This document shows, piece by piece, positions 18,033-26,676 of a stretch of 64,000 nt of DNA. The notes beneath the pieces are model-generated. The model had not been told where the DNA came from. It searched no databases and saw only the letters and a list, made by a program, of their open reading frames with translations. This DNA comes from Bacteroides sp. (GTDB lineage: Bacteria; Bacteroidota; Bacteroidia; Bacteroidales; Bacteroidaceae): positions 1-64,000 of the forward strand of contig JAJQDI010000010.1 in assembly GCA_021202275.1 (NCBI GenBank), read 5' to 3'. Position 1 is the first letter of the stretch. Every line of letters starts with the position of its first letter. The translations under genes were made by a program, and so were the position numbers.

Positions 18033-18111
18033 TTACAGATTGTAAGCAAGAGTCAGCAAGCAAAAGTTCTTTGGGCAATTGCTTTTTGGAGTAAGTGCTT
18101 ACAATCTGTAA
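18033..18111. repeat. Perfect 16 bp inverted repeat with 47-base loop
   Basis: TTACAGATTGTAAGCA at 18033-18048 is exactly complementary to 18096-18111. It may be a terminator for the 17609 gene, but there is no T tract after the stem. A protein-binding site or small mobile-element end are alternatives. Confidence 0.7.
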
Positions 18112-18183
18112 ATTCATCAAAAGATGATCAGACTTTTCAGAAACTCTTCGTATGTCCAATGATATGTTTTTCTATACGTTTCC

Positions 18184-19524
18184 CTATACCTTCTCTCCCT
18201 GGCTGTCCGGATCTTTTTCATGTTCATCTTTGGCCTCTCCTTTGACCAGGGGCTTGATGATAAGACGCAGAGAAGGATCGCGTGTAAAGTAGCTCCATAC
18301 CCAGTCGAAAAAGACAAAAATCTTGTTTTTCACTCCCAGGGTATTCATCAGGTGGATAAACAACCAGACAAACCAGCCCATAAATCCACCAAAACGGATG
18401 TTGGGATGAGGAAGTTCGACTTCCGCGTGATTGCGTCCGATAGTGGCCATGATGCCCCTGTTGTGATATACAAAAGGTTTGAGCGGTTCCCCTTTTTCGA
18501 CGCGATACAGATTGTCTGCCAGTCGCACAGCCTGTTGTTGCGCGGGCTGTACCAGTTGCGGATGCCCTTTGGGATAGTCTTCCAAAGTCATCAGTGCCGT
18601 ATCACCGATTGCAAATATGTTCTGATACCCTTTTATCCGACTGTACTCATCTACCTGAAGACGATTGCCATGCCCATAGACCTCTTTGGGAAAACCTTCC
18701 ATTCCGTTGGCCTGTACGCCACCTACCCAGAAGACATTCGCTGTAGAGAGGGTACTTTTGTCACCCAGTATCAACTGACCGTTTTCGTAATTCTCTACTT
18801 TGGTATTCAGTCGGATCTGCACTCCTTTTTTCTCTAAATATCCCTGTGCTTCCTGAGACGATTTCTCCTGGAAGGCAGACAACAGACGTGTGCCCGCGTC
18901 TACCAGCACGATATGCATCCGGCTCATATCCAGATCCGGATAGTCCTTAGGAAGAATATAATTGCGCATTTCAGCCAACGCGCCCGCCAGTTCCACTCCT
19001 GTAGGTCCACCCCCCACGATCACGAAAGTCATCAGCGGGTCTACCTCTTCCGGACGAACTGTATTCTGTGCCAGTTCAAAACTCTCCAGTATTTTATTCC
19101 GGTTGTAGAGTGCTTCCGACGTATCCTTCAGTGCCATGGTTGTCTGCGCCAACTGGTCATTGCCAAAATAGTTGCTGCTGCTCCCTGTAGCAATCACTAA
19201 GTAGTCGAACTCCAGGGCACCGATAGAGGTTTCCAGGATATTCTGTTCCGGGATCACACGCTCGGCCACACAAAGGCGTATATGAAAATCTTCGCGATCC
19301 CTGAATATTTTACGAAAAGGAAAAGAGATGGCACTGGGTTCTATTCCAGCGGTAGCCACCTGATAGAGCAGAGGCACAAACAGGTGATAATTGTTCTTAT
19401 CAATGAGAACGACCTGGAAGCGATCCGATTTCAGTTTCTTAGCCAACTTCAGACCTGCAAATCCACCCCCGATAATTACCACTCGCTGTCGGTTCCCTTT
19501 CTCTGGTATATCTATTTTATGCAT
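18184..19524 (-). CDS. ndh: Type II NADH dehydrogenase (NDH-2)
   Basis: A 446 aa single-subunit flavoprotein that oxidises NADH and reduces menaquinone without pumping protons. Two dinucleotide-binding folds are visible: VVIIGGGFAGLKLAKKL near residue 15 for FAD and FVIVGGGPTGVELAGAL near residue 167 for NADH. The FAD-closing motif NIFAIGDTALM is near 294. The C-terminus has hydrophobic/amphipathic segments (FMGWFVWLFIHLMNTLG) for peripheral membrane attachment, then a basic tail. It is monocistronic here. Alternatives in the same family are sulfide:quinone reductases, but the CxxC-type cysteines of those are absent. Confidence 0.93.
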   Translation of the reverse strand: MHKIDIPEKGNRQRVVIIGGGFAGLKLAKKLKSDRFQVVLIDKNNYHLFVPLLYQVATAGIEPSAISFPFRKIFRDREDFHIRLCVAERVIPEQNILETSIGALEFDYLVIATGSSSNYFGNDQLAQTTMALKDTSEALYNRNKILESFELAQNTVRPEEVDPLMTFVIVGGGPTGVELAGALAEMRNYILPKDYPDLDMSRMHIVLVDAGTRLLSAFQEKSSQEAQGYLEKKGVQIRLNTKVENYENGQLILGDKSTLSTANVFWVGGVQANGMEGFPKEVYGHGNRLQVDEYSRIKGYQNIFAIGDTALMTLEDYPKGHPQLVQPAQQQAVRLADNLYRVEKGEPLKPFVYHNRGIMATIGRNHAEVELPHPNIRFGGFMGWFVWLFIHLMNTLGVKNKIFVFFDWVWSYFTRDPSLRLIIKPLVKGEAKDEHEKDPDSQGEKV

Positions 19525-19801
19525 GACTATAAAATTATTTTTATTTCCTGGAGCCTGTTCCCCTTTTCTGTACTTCTCTATTCAGACTTATTTCAGGTTG
19601 TTTCTTTTTAAAGCGATAACAGGAGGCTATCTGAGCCGCGCAAAGAGAAGAAACAAACAAAAAGAAGTCAAAAGAAAGAGTGAAAGCAACCCATACTACG
19701 TTTTCTGTGGAAAATTTAAACAGGCTCTTATAAAACACTAAAGGGAAAAGGATTGTTCTGAGTAGGATCAGGCAGATTCAGCAAGAATAACCTTCATAGA
19801 T

Positions 19802-20195
19802 ATGTATTTACAGTTAACCACCCGCCGACAAGCAGAAAGACTAAAAAAAACTGGGATTTGAAGTACCGGTGAATGATGTGTTCATCTATGACGGCGGAAG
19901 ATACAGGTTTCCCGATAAGATGGACACGGAAGAGAACTGGAACCGTTATGACGATACCATATCCCGTCCGAGTGTAGCGCTGGCCCTGCAATGGCTGCGG
20001 GTGACAGTTTATTGTAAATGTGAAGTGGTGATAGCCGGATGGGAAAAGGAGTCTTACTACGGTATCTTCAAACTCCCTCACATGGAGGAGCCTGTAGTTA
20101 CCCATACGGCTTCCCTGCGAGACCGGGCAGAGACCTTGCTATTGGACAAGATCATGGAGCATCTGATCGGTCATTTTGCTCAGCAATCATTCTGA
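19802..20195 (+). pseudogene. Phage-type hypothetical gene, frameshifted at A8
   Basis: The ATG frame at 19802 (MYLQLTTRRQAERLKK) hits a stop at 19859-19861. One base less in the run of eight A at 19843-19850 gives KKLGFEVPVNDVFIYDGG and an open frame to 20195, about 130 aa in total. The continuous protein, with RPSVALALQWL and a cysteine-rich middle, resembles small proteins carried by Bacteroides prophages. No function is known to me. Its 3' end overlaps the convergent gene at 20152. Confidence 0.6.
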
Positions 20196-20508
20196 GCTCT
20201 CTGCCTGTAAGGGAATAATAGAGGTTCTGAAGCTGGTGTATATAGCGTATAGAGTGTCCGATAGTACCCAGATCCACCTTATACATCATTCCTATCCGGC
20301 CGGTGAACATGAAATAGTACCCATCGAACACATCCATACAATATTTGTTGCCTTTGCTGGAACGGCAGATGCCGCAACTCCGCAGGATCTGATCGGTCAG
20401 TGCTACCGGACGATAGGTGGAGACCGAATCCGCGATCTTCCCTATATTGGACGCTGTTACCACACATATCTTTCCCTTTTTATTCTTTAAAATATTGCCT
20501 ATCCGCAA
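20152..20508 (-). CDS. Small phage-type hypothetical protein
   Basis: A 118 aa protein beginning MRIGNILKN and ending YIHQLQNLYYSLTGRELRM. This pattern (MRIGN start, ...LTDQILRSCGI..., HQLQNLYxxLTGxEL end) is familiar from hypothetical proteins of Bacteroides phages and integrative elements. No catalytic motif or signal peptide is present. It converges with the broken gene at 19802, overlapping by 44 bases. Confidence 0.65.
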   Translation of the reverse strand: MRIGNILKNKKGKICVVTASNIGKIADSVSTYRPVALTDQILRSCGICRSSKGNKYCMDVFDGYYFMFTGRIGMMYKVDLGTIGHSIRYIHQLQNLYYSLTGRELRMIAEQNDRSDAP

Positions 20509-20621
20509 TTCCTGTTGCCGCAGGGCGGGAGTCGTTTCCCGGGAAGGGGAACTGAGGGTAGAATGACCTCTGCGGGAAGTTTCGGTTCTCTTTATATAGG
20601 ATTCCTGTAACAGATGAGAGA

Positions 20622-20795
20622 TCAGCGAACCTTCACCCAGGCCTTACGCGTGAGTATACCTAAAGTAAAAAGCAGATGTACTCCTTTACTCAAAGAGCCT
20701 TTTCCGGTTGTAAATAAAGCCCGCTGCTTCACCAGGGCGCGGACAAGTAACAAGATCTGTAGGATGTACCAGAGTAGTTTTAGTTTGCCAAACAT
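20622..20795 (-). CDS. 57-residue hydrophobic small protein
   Basis: A short frame from the ATG at 20795 encodes MFGKLKLLWYILQILLLVRA, a membrane or amphipathic helix, then a basic half with two more hydrophobic patches (GVHLLFTLGIL) ending KAWVKVR. It lies in the phage remnant on the same strand as its neighbours. It could be a holin-like or other small phage membrane protein; this is a guess from shape only. Confidence 0.4.
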   Translation of the reverse strand: MFGKLKLLWYILQILLLVRALVKQRALFTTGKGSLSKGVHLLFTLGILTRKAWVKVR

Positions 20796-21147
20796 GTGTC
20801 AGTTACGTTTTGTGCAGAAAGCTCTTTCATCAAAAACAGATTCCTTCTTTTCCGGATCTCCGTGTCTGTTAGTAGCTCCCTGCCTGATTTAACATGCAAA
20901 AATACAGCAGAATAGCGTTAATAGGTATGCAGAAGTAAGAAGGAATCCTATTATAGCTTAAAGCGGGAACTTTAAATTTAAATAAAGAAAGATCCGGCCA
21001 TACTTCCTCAAAAATTAGCTCCTATAAAAGGATTCATCACCTATCCTTGTAACTCCGGATCATAAATAGTCAATCGTCAACGTTCCTTAATGTTAAGAAT
21101 TGAATAAGGGTCATGACTGAAGGGAGTAAATCGTAAATAGCGAAGCG
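20796..21147. other. Intergenic stretch in the phage remnant
   Basis: About 350 bases before the repressor gene end. I see no gene. The partly repeated text AATCGTAAATAG... / ATAGTCAATCGTCAACG suggests decayed extragenic sequence. Confidence 0.35.
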
Positions 21148-21789
21148 TCAATAGTCTTCAAAACGAATAGAGCCCACCACCAGCGCCATCCCGAAGATCT
21201 CTTCCTTCTCTATACACAACGGAGGATAGGCGCGGTTATCGCTCATGGCTATGATCGCATGTCCGGAATCATAGATCCGTTTCAGAAGAAGACCGTGGGT
21301 GGAGGTACTGATCAGATGAGGTCTTCCCCATTGGATAGCCGATGTAGCACCGATCCTTTTTACGGCTACAAGATCTCCGTTGCTATAGGTCGGAAACATG
21401 CTATCACCCCGTACATGCAGCATGAAAGAGGCTCCTTCTAGTTCTTTGATACAATATACAGCCTCTATGTCTTTTTCTTCCACTGCGAAATCCATAGAGC
21501 CGAAGCCCGCAGCTGCTTCCGTACGGAAGAGGGGTATTTCCGCCGCAGAAGAAGAAGGGGTATTTTCTATTCTCATCTGACCTTCCCCCCGCAGAAGCCA
21601 CTCGGCGGAGATAAAAGGGAACGAGGACAATATACTTTGAATAAGGTCAAATGAAATACTCCTTTTTCCCAGCAACTGATTGTTCACTGTGGTCTGTTCC
21701 ATCTGTATCAGATGAGCAAACTCTCTTTTTGATTTGCAATGCTCACTTACAATGAGCAAAATACGACTACGAACATCGTTTTTCATCAA
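21148..21789 (-). CDS. S24-family (CI/LexA-like) phage repressor
   Basis: A 213 aa repressor with an N-terminal helix-turn-helix (about 8-65, SKREFAHLIQMEQTTVNNQLLGKRSISF) and a C-terminal S24 self-cleaving peptidase domain: FMLHVRGDSMFPTYSNGDLVAVKR contains the catalytic Ser (GDSM) and LLLKRIYD the catalytic Lys. Such proteins hold a prophage silent until RecA-assisted self-cleavage after DNA damage. It is divergent from the phage genes to its right, with two operator-like repeats between. The presumed cleavage site should be Ala-Gly-like near residues 93-94 (AAAGFG). Confidence 0.88.
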   Translation of the reverse strand: MMKNDVRSRILLIVSEHCKSKREFAHLIQMEQTTVNNQLLGKRSISFDLIQSILSSFPFISAEWLLRGEGQMRIENTPSSSAAEIPLFRTEAAAGFGSMDFAVEEKDIEAVYCIKELEGASFMLHVRGDSMFPTYSNGDLVAVKRIGATSAIQWGRPHLISTSTHGLLLKRIYDSGHAIIAMSDNRAYPPLCIEKEEIFGMALVVGSIRFEDY

Positions 21790-21814
21790 TTATCTTTTTA
21801 AGAAAGAACTTAAA

Positions 21815-21830
21815 TAGGTTATTTGACCTA
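21815..21830. promoter_or_regulatory. Repressor operator 1 (inverted repeat)
   Basis: TAGGTTATTTGACCTA is an inverted repeat with 5 bp arms TAGGT/ACCTA, 25 bases before the repressor start codon. It matches operator 2 at its left half, so one protein could bind both and shut its own promoter. Confidence 0.5.
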
Positions 21831-21856
21831 AAAATATGTAAATAGCGTTGTTTAAT

Positions 21857-21878
21857 TAGGTCAATTGAGTTATATTTG
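21857..21878 (+). promoter_or_regulatory. Repressor operator 2 overlapping rightward promoter
   Basis: TAGGTCAATTGAGTTA (21857-21872) has the same left half as operator 1 and a near-inverted right half. It overlaps by two bases a full -7 box TATATTTG (21871-21878), with TTG at 21848-21850 as a possible -33 element. Bound repressor would block this rightward promoter. Confidence 0.5.
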
Positions 21879-22087
21879 CATCAGCAAACAGAAAAACAGA
21901 TATGCAAAAAACAAAATCAATAACCGATGTGCAAATGTAGAAAATTATTTGATAGGATAGAAAAATGGCGTAAAAATTAAATTTCCGTCACTGACCGGAT
22001 CAATAAAAAGCGATTGAAAAAAAGAAGAAATACCCGTGGCCATTCTGTCTGTTTACAGAGAAACGGAGCCTACACAATACCTGTTAT

Positions 22088-22282
22088 ATGAAAGCAAAAT
22101 ATATCGTTACTTTATGGGCAATAAGCTACATAGCCATTGCTGCCACTATTGCGTTCAGCATGCTCTGGAGCCTGATCTTCCTGTTACCCTTTGTGGTAAG
22201 TTCGGTATATATAGGCAGGCATTCGGCACAGATGCTCCGGGAACTGAAACTAGATATGGACACGGACGACGATTTTATTTAA
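22088..22282 (+). CDS. Small two-helix membrane protein
   Basis: A 64 aa protein, MKAKYIVTLWAISYIAIAAT..., with two adjacent hydrophobic helices (about 5-24 and 27-42) and an acidic tail DMDTDDDFI. Similar short proteins occur in early regions of Bacteroides prophages as far as I recall. It lies downstream of the rightward promoter at 21871. Between them are only tiny frames (12 and 17 codons) that look like decayed genes. Confidence 0.55.
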   Translation: MKAKYIVTLWAISYIAIAATIAFSMLWSLIFLLPFVVSSVYIGRHSAQMLRELKLDMDTDDDFI

Positions 22283-22500
22283 GAACAGACACAGGGGTCA
22301 GACCTGAGACTTAACTATCAGTTGACAGACAGAAGCACTTTCTGCGAACACAGCAGGAAGGAACTGTCTGCGGCGACAACAGACAACTATTGCAATCTTA
22401 CTTTTCCACATTTACTTTCCTGATATACTTCTATCTGCTGTCTGCATCAGACAGCCGGCCACATGACCTATACAGATTTGTAATACATACATGAAAAAAA

Positions 22501-22650
22501 ATGAAACGAGGTACTAAGGTCAGAACATGGATCAGTTCCGAGATCGGACAAGTGATCGGCTACAACAAACAGACACGCACAGTAACAGTGGTGTACCCTG
22601 GCAGTAAAGTGCACGCCGAACTGCCGGAAACCATGTGCATAGCTATATAA
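22501..22650 (+). CDS. 49-residue phage-type small protein
   Basis: MKRGTKVRTWISSEIGQVIGYNKQ... is a compact beta-rich protein resembling a KOW/SH3-like barrel in pattern (GQVIGYNKQTRTVTVVYPG). It is in the early phage operon direction. Preceding DNA (22283-22500) holds many CAGAC/GTCTG repeats including the 8 bp hairpin GCTGTCTG-CAT-CAGACAGC at 22437-22455, and no gene. Confidence 0.4.
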   Translation: MKRGTKVRTWISSEIGQVIGYNKQTRTVTVVYPGSKVHAELPETMCIAI

Positions 22651-22764
22651 CGGATGACCCTGCTCACCAGGCAGGGACGCAAAAAGAAACTTTTAATTCC
22701 CTTGATTTTTATACCTTTTTGGTTAGATACAGCCGCGTAGCCTGTGAAGGTAAAACGGCAGCAA

Positions 22765-22832
22765 GGGTGGTCATAAGGAGTGCTCTGGACAGATAGATGA
22801 TGCCTACGTGGGTTCGAATCCCATGCCGCCCG
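22765..22832 (+). other. tRNA-like remnant (T arm and acceptor only)
   Basis: A perfect T arm (GTGGG-TTCGAAT-CCCAT, 22808-22824) is followed by GCCGCCC (22825-22831), which pairs with GGGTGGT at 22765-22771 using two G-T pairs. The 36 bases between do not form proper D and anticodon arms and no anticodon can be named. It could be a degenerate phage tRNA or the tRNA end left at an attachment site. Confidence 0.35.
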
Positions 22833-22868
22833 CTCCACAGAATAATAATCCCATACACATACATCAGA

Positions 22869-23489
22869 ATGGATAATATGAACATTTATCAGAAGATTCA
22901 GGCAGTTGCCAATGAATTGAAGAATATTGAAAAAAATATGACTGTAGGCAAAGGAAACTTCTCCTACAAGGCTGTGCAGGACTACGATGTGGTACTGAAG
23001 GTGAAAGCGGCAGAGACTAAATTCGGACTGGTAAGTATCCCCGTGAAACAGGAACTGGTAGAATCCAAAGTGGTTCGCATACAGAAAGAAACCGGAGGAG
23101 AGGTGGTGAATTATGTAGATATTGTGAAGCTGACCTTGCGCATTGTGAACATAGACAATCCCCTGGAATACCTGGATGTGGAAGCCTATGGAAGAGGATT
23201 GGACGCGGCCAACAAAGGATTCGGAAAGGCTTCTACCTATGCGCGTAAATATGCGTTACTGAATGCGTATAAGATCACTACAGGGGAAGATCCGGACAAG
23301 GACAAATCCAAAGAGCACAATATCATCGAGCCCGACCAGATCCGGGAAGTAGTGATGGCCTATCTGATGTCGGACCGGGTCTACTGCCAGAATATTCTCT
23401 CTTGCTTCAATGTGGAGAATACAGAAGACATGGACAAACAACAGATAGAAACCGTTTATAAGAACCTGCAAAAGAAGGGTAAATTATGA
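22869..23489 (+). CDS. ERF-family single-strand annealing protein
   Basis: A 206 aa phage recombinase. The start at 22869 (MDNMNIYQKIQAVANELKNIEKN) fits the family; upstream codons run through the tRNA-like element. Family marks are the N-terminal YKAVQDYDVV region, the central LTLRIVNIDNPLEYLDVEAYGRGLD and the KGFGKASTYARKYALLNAYKIT block, which together form the annealing core. ERF proteins promote RecA-independent recombination of phage DNA. The stop overlaps the next gene by 4 bases, so the gene is coupled to the nuclease that would make its single-stranded substrate. Confidence 0.88.
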   Translation: MDNMNIYQKIQAVANELKNIEKNMTVGKGNFSYKAVQDYDVVLKVKAAETKFGLVSIPVKQELVESKVVRIQKETGGEVVNYVDIVKLTLRIVNIDNPLEYLDVEAYGRGLDAANKGFGKASTYARKYALLNAYKITTGEDPDKDKSKEHNIIEPDQIREVVMAYLMSDRVYCQNILSCFNVENTEDMDKQQIETVYKNLQKKGKL

Positions 23490-24109
23490 AATCCATGTAC
23501 ATAGGTAGCGGAGATGTGCAGGCATTGATGAGCGGTAAGCATACCAAATCGCACCACGAATTGCTCAAACGTTTCGTAAGCGGGATGCAGCCTTATTACA
23601 ATGCCAAAGCCAGTCCGATCGATCCGTTACGGATCGGAGCCATTCTGGAAGACAGATACCTGATGTTGCTGCCGGACAACTACTTTGCCCAGTGTGTCTG
23701 CCAATGCGAAGAAATGAACGTTTTCCGGTGCAGCCTGGACTTCGCGAAGATAGAACACGGTAAAGTGGTGGATTTCGAAGAACTAAAGACCGTTTATCTG
23801 TCCGATTTCTTAGAGTTCGAGCCCCTGAAACATTATCCCGAAGAGTTGTTAGAGTTTATTCGTAAGAACTACAGTTCGTATTACTACCAGGTACAACAGC
23901 AACTCTATTGTACGGGGCTGAAAGAATGTACGCTGGTGTTCCTTTCCGTACTTTCTTACATAGACGAGGAAAATCTGACACGTAACATTCAGCCCAATGA
24001 ATACCTTAAAATAAGGATAGAGCGCGACGAAGTAGCGATCGCGCAGATCCGGGACAGAGGGAAGATCTTTCAACAAATCAAAGACTGTTATGATATTCAA
24101 TCTCGATAA
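23486..24109 (+). CDS. YqaJ-like phage exonuclease (PD-(D/E)XK)
   Basis: A 207 aa nuclease-like protein. Candidate catalytic residues of the PD-(D/E)XK fold are Glu55 (GAILEDRYL), Asp86 (RCSLDFA) and the E99-L-K101 triad in DFEELKTV, followed by a helix with YYYQVQQQLYCTG, which is the QxxxY element of YqaJ/lambda-exonuclease-type enzymes. With the ERF protein encoded just upstream it would form a phage recombination pair: 5'-3' resection plus annealing. The 3' end overlaps the next gene by 20 bases. Confidence 0.8.
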   Translation: MKSMYIGSGDVQALMSGKHTKSHHELLKRFVSGMQPYYNAKASPIDPLRIGAILEDRYLMLLPDNYFAQCVCQCEEMNVFRCSLDFAKIEHGKVVDFEELKTVYLSDFLEFEPLKHYPEELLEFIRKNYSSYYYQVQQQLYCTGLKECTLVFLSVLSYIDEENLTRNIQPNEYLKIRIERDEVAIAQIRDRGKIFQQIKDCYDIQSR

Positions 24110-24527
24110 CGAATACGATAGTTCCCGTTTCAGGGAATACATACATAAATTATTCGCGGAAAAGGCGACGGTGGAGCTGAAAAGAAAGCATCCCACACGA
24201 AGCCTTTCCCAGAATAATTACTTGCATGCGTTGCTGGGCTTCTTCGCCTGCGAATATGGATGCTCGGCAGATGAAGCCAAAGTGGATTTTTTCAAAAGAC
24301 TTTGCAACAAAGATCTTTTCGAGCGGACACGGTACAACCGGGCAGGAGAGAAGATCACTTACCTGAGGAGCTCTGCCGAACTGACTACGGCAGAGATGAG
24401 GCTGGCCATCGAGCGTTTCCGCAATTGGTCGGCAGCAGTAGCCGGTGTCTATCTGCCGGCAGCGGAAGAAAGAAATTTTCTTTTTTACGCACAACAGAAA
24501 ATAGAGCAGAACAAAGAATTTATTTAA
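24090..24527 (+). CDS. NinB/Orf-like phage recombination protein
   Basis: A 145 aa protein. The segment RSLSQNNYLHALLGFFACEYG (about 37-57) resembles the RTxxQN pattern near the start of NinB/Orf-family recombination mediators, and the basic region RYNRAGEKITYLRSSAELTTAEM fits a DNA-binding role. It overlaps the nuclease gene, completing a recombination operon. Assignment rests on pattern and context and is tentative. Confidence 0.55.
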   Translation: MIFNLDNEYDSSRFREYIHKLFAEKATVELKRKHPTRSLSQNNYLHALLGFFACEYGCSADEAKVDFFKRLCNKDLFERTRYNRAGEKITYLRSSAELTTAEMRLAIERFRNWSAAVAGVYLPAAEERNFLFYAQQKIEQNKEFI

Positions 24528-24544
24528 AGAAAAGTGTGTTGACT

Positions 24545-24679
24545 ATGTATTGCGAACAGAACAAACCCATAAAAATAAAAAAGAAGAACCGACGCGGACT
24601 ACAATCCATAGGAGAAGTGATCAAAGAGCAATATCCGGATCTGGTGAAACGGGTATGTTCTCCCAGGAAAAGAGCATAG
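24545..24679 (+). CDS. 44-residue basic small protein
   Basis: MYCEQNKPIKIKKKNRRGLQ... is strongly basic and lies 17 bases after the NinB-like gene on the same strand. The middle GEVIKEQYPDLVKRV looks helical. Probably the last small gene of the phage early operon; no function can be given. Confidence 0.4.
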   Translation: MYCEQNKPIKIKKKNRRGLQSIGEVIKEQYPDLVKRVCSPRKRA

Positions 24680-24748
24680 TCACAGCGCACTTCCGTGTAC
24701 CTCCGCGCATAGCTGGGGCTGAAATCTCATATCCTTTTCCCTTTTGTA

Positions 24749-25598
24749 TCAGAGCATCCGGTTCAGGACTTCACTGCTGGTTTTCAGTTTCACACCGGCC
24801 TTTCTCAATCTGCTCAGAAAATAGATCACATACTCCGGATCGGGCGTTTTCACCTCCATCAGATCATACAATTCAAGTGCTGAGCGGGTAAGAAGAAAAC
24901 TTTTAAAGATCACATTTCTCATCTTTCTTATAGAGTCCGGCTCTACATAGATACACAGATCACCCATCATAAACTTAGGATCGACAAGTTCGAAGGTCGC
25001 GTCGACAGGAGCAATATTCAGCAGACCCGCGTCGGACAGGCTTCTTACTTTGCTGCTTGGATAACTATGGAACAGGACATCATTCTCCGCGACCACGGCA
25101 TACAGAATGACATACTGCGATAGTTCCACAAAATATTCTCCTTCGCTCTTGCTGAGATTCCTCAGTACAGCCAGTGTTCGTTTGGAGAAGCGGCCGGGAC
25201 GCTCCACCTCACCTGCCAGAATCTTTCCCCATATCACCTGGATCGTCTCATCGGAGATGTCCTGCGCATAATCAAAAAAGCGGGCAGACCAGTCCGGATC
25301 AACAGGTTGTTCAGATACCTCTTTTTTTGCTGCGCATCTCTGTACAGGCCACATCCACGATCCTGCCCAGGTTATCGGCCTGTCGTTTCTCTCTGCGGGT
25401 CTGAAGAAATTCTTCGGTCTCTGCCCGTGCTATCATCTTCCTGATTTCCGCATCCTGCAGGATCAGTAGTTTGTCTGCTTCCGCGCGGGCCAGACGCCTC
25501 ATCTGCCAGGGAGTACATGCCCCTTTTATCCCATCTGCGCAAACCTCTATCAACTTGGTCAGGGGCTTTTCTATACCTATTACATCTTTTACTTCCAT
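24749..25598 (-). pseudogene. DUF2806 gene, frameshifted at T7
   Basis: Two overlapping frames together make one DUF2806-family protein of about 280 aa. The N-terminal frame (25598-25311) has PLTKLIEVCADGIKG and a helical Lys/Arg/Glu-rich middle. The C-terminal frame (down to 24749) has EVSEQPVDPDWSARFFDYAQDISDETIQVIWGKILAGE, the family core. They join if the run at 25322-25328 (A on the coding strand) is six rather than seven bases long. The role of DUF2806 is unknown; members turn up near phage and mobile DNA. It marks the right edge of the remnant. Confidence 0.75.
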
Positions 25599-25859
25599 AT
25601 GATCAAGCAGTGTCGTATTGTTAATTAATGATGCTGTAAACTAAAACAAAGGCTCAATAGATAAAATCTTTCTGTTTAAGTTAACAAAGTTAAAAAATAA
25701 ATAACACAAATGTGGAGTAGAGGCAAATTTTGCTCGTTTCTTCATTAACTTATCATCGTTAAATGAATATGTAAAGACATATATCAGTGAGTTAAAAACA
25801 GGTAAATATAAGGGACTGTTCTCCTGTACATACTTTGATAACATAGAAAGAATATTAAA

Positions 25860-26060
25860 ATGAATATAAGGAGGAACTCTCTGATAAAATTCAACCCTTA
25901 TTTAATGGAAGTTGTCCCTGAAATCAATAAAAAAATAAGTCGTAAGGATGACATTTTCTTAAGATTACCCATTCTAATTTCCTATATTTGTCAGGGGTCA
26001 CATAATCACAAAGATATAAATCGTATAAAAGAAGAGTTGTGTGAACGAGGAATTAAATAA
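25860..26060 (+). CDS. Hypothetical protein, possibly frameshifted near its end
   Basis: A 66 aa frame, MNIRRNSLIKFNPYL..., ending ELCERGIK. It is AT-rich and of no recognised family. Beyond its stop another frame continues with similar composition (ELEEFKKKKCMVSCLEIVKVKEGVK, ending 26142), so a one-base difference in the A-rich junction at about 26055-26063 could have split a 90-residue protein. The case is weaker than for the other frameshifts. Confidence 0.4.
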   Translation: MNIRRNSLIKFNPYLMEVVPEINKKISRKDDIFLRLPILISYICQGSHNHKDINRIKEELCERGIK

Positions 26061-26164
26061 AAAGGGAGCTGGAAGAGTTTAAGAAGAAAAAATGTATGGT
26101 ATCATGTCTGGAAATCGTTAAAGTTAAAGAAGGAGTAAAGTAAGCTAACATAAAATCAGAAACA

Positions 26165-26563
26165 ATGAAAAAACGTTTACGAAAAAAATTACATAAAGGG
26201 GAATTTCAGCAATATGGAATATCTATTTGGATCCCTGTTACCACAGAGTCCGTTGAAGCGACATTGGATACGATGGCTCATATAGCCGACTCATATAAAT
26301 TATTATTTTGTGGTGGCAGTTTGGGTCGATTTGTGCTTCCCACTGACGAATATGGAGATTTGGAAATCCCCAGCAAAATAGAATACTTAATAATAAGTAT
26401 TGCTTTAGAACCTGAAACACTCCATAATTGTATCATTGGTTACTTTGTTAATCCTACCGGAAAAGATATTCCTGTGGACATAGCGGATAAATTAAAAATA
26501 GATTTAGAAAATGTATTGACAGTTGATTTTAAGATCAATTGTCGGATAGGTTTGTGGAAATAA
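26165..26563 (+). CDS. YggL-family (DUF469) protein
   Basis: A 132 aa protein whose start, KKRLRKKLHKGEFQQYG, is the hallmark of the YggL family (RLRKKLxxGEFQExGF). E. coli YggL binds the 50S ribosomal subunit. Here the C-terminal half is longer and different from the short E. coli protein, with FVNPTGKDIPVDIADKLKIDLEN. AT-rich, on the plus strand, following the small gene at 25860. Confidence 0.8.
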   Translation: MKKRLRKKLHKGEFQQYGISIWIPVTTESVEATLDTMAHIADSYKLLFCGGSLGRFVLPTDEYGDLEIPSKIEYLIISIALEPETLHNCIIGYFVNPTGKDIPVDIADKLKIDLENVLTVDFKINCRIGLWK

Positions 26564-26676
26564 GATAAACAACCAACAAAAAATCAACTTATCCTTTATC
26601 AGAACAATACTATTTATTGATAAGCGTATCCACAACGTGAATTTCTATTCCTTCGTCTTCAGAGAGATCCCCTGTA

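Noticed and set aside
22560..22838. A 92-codon minus-strand frame with a WDSNPRR-like peptide
   Set aside because: Peptides of this type are typical ghosts of tRNA T arms; it overlaps the tRNA-like element.
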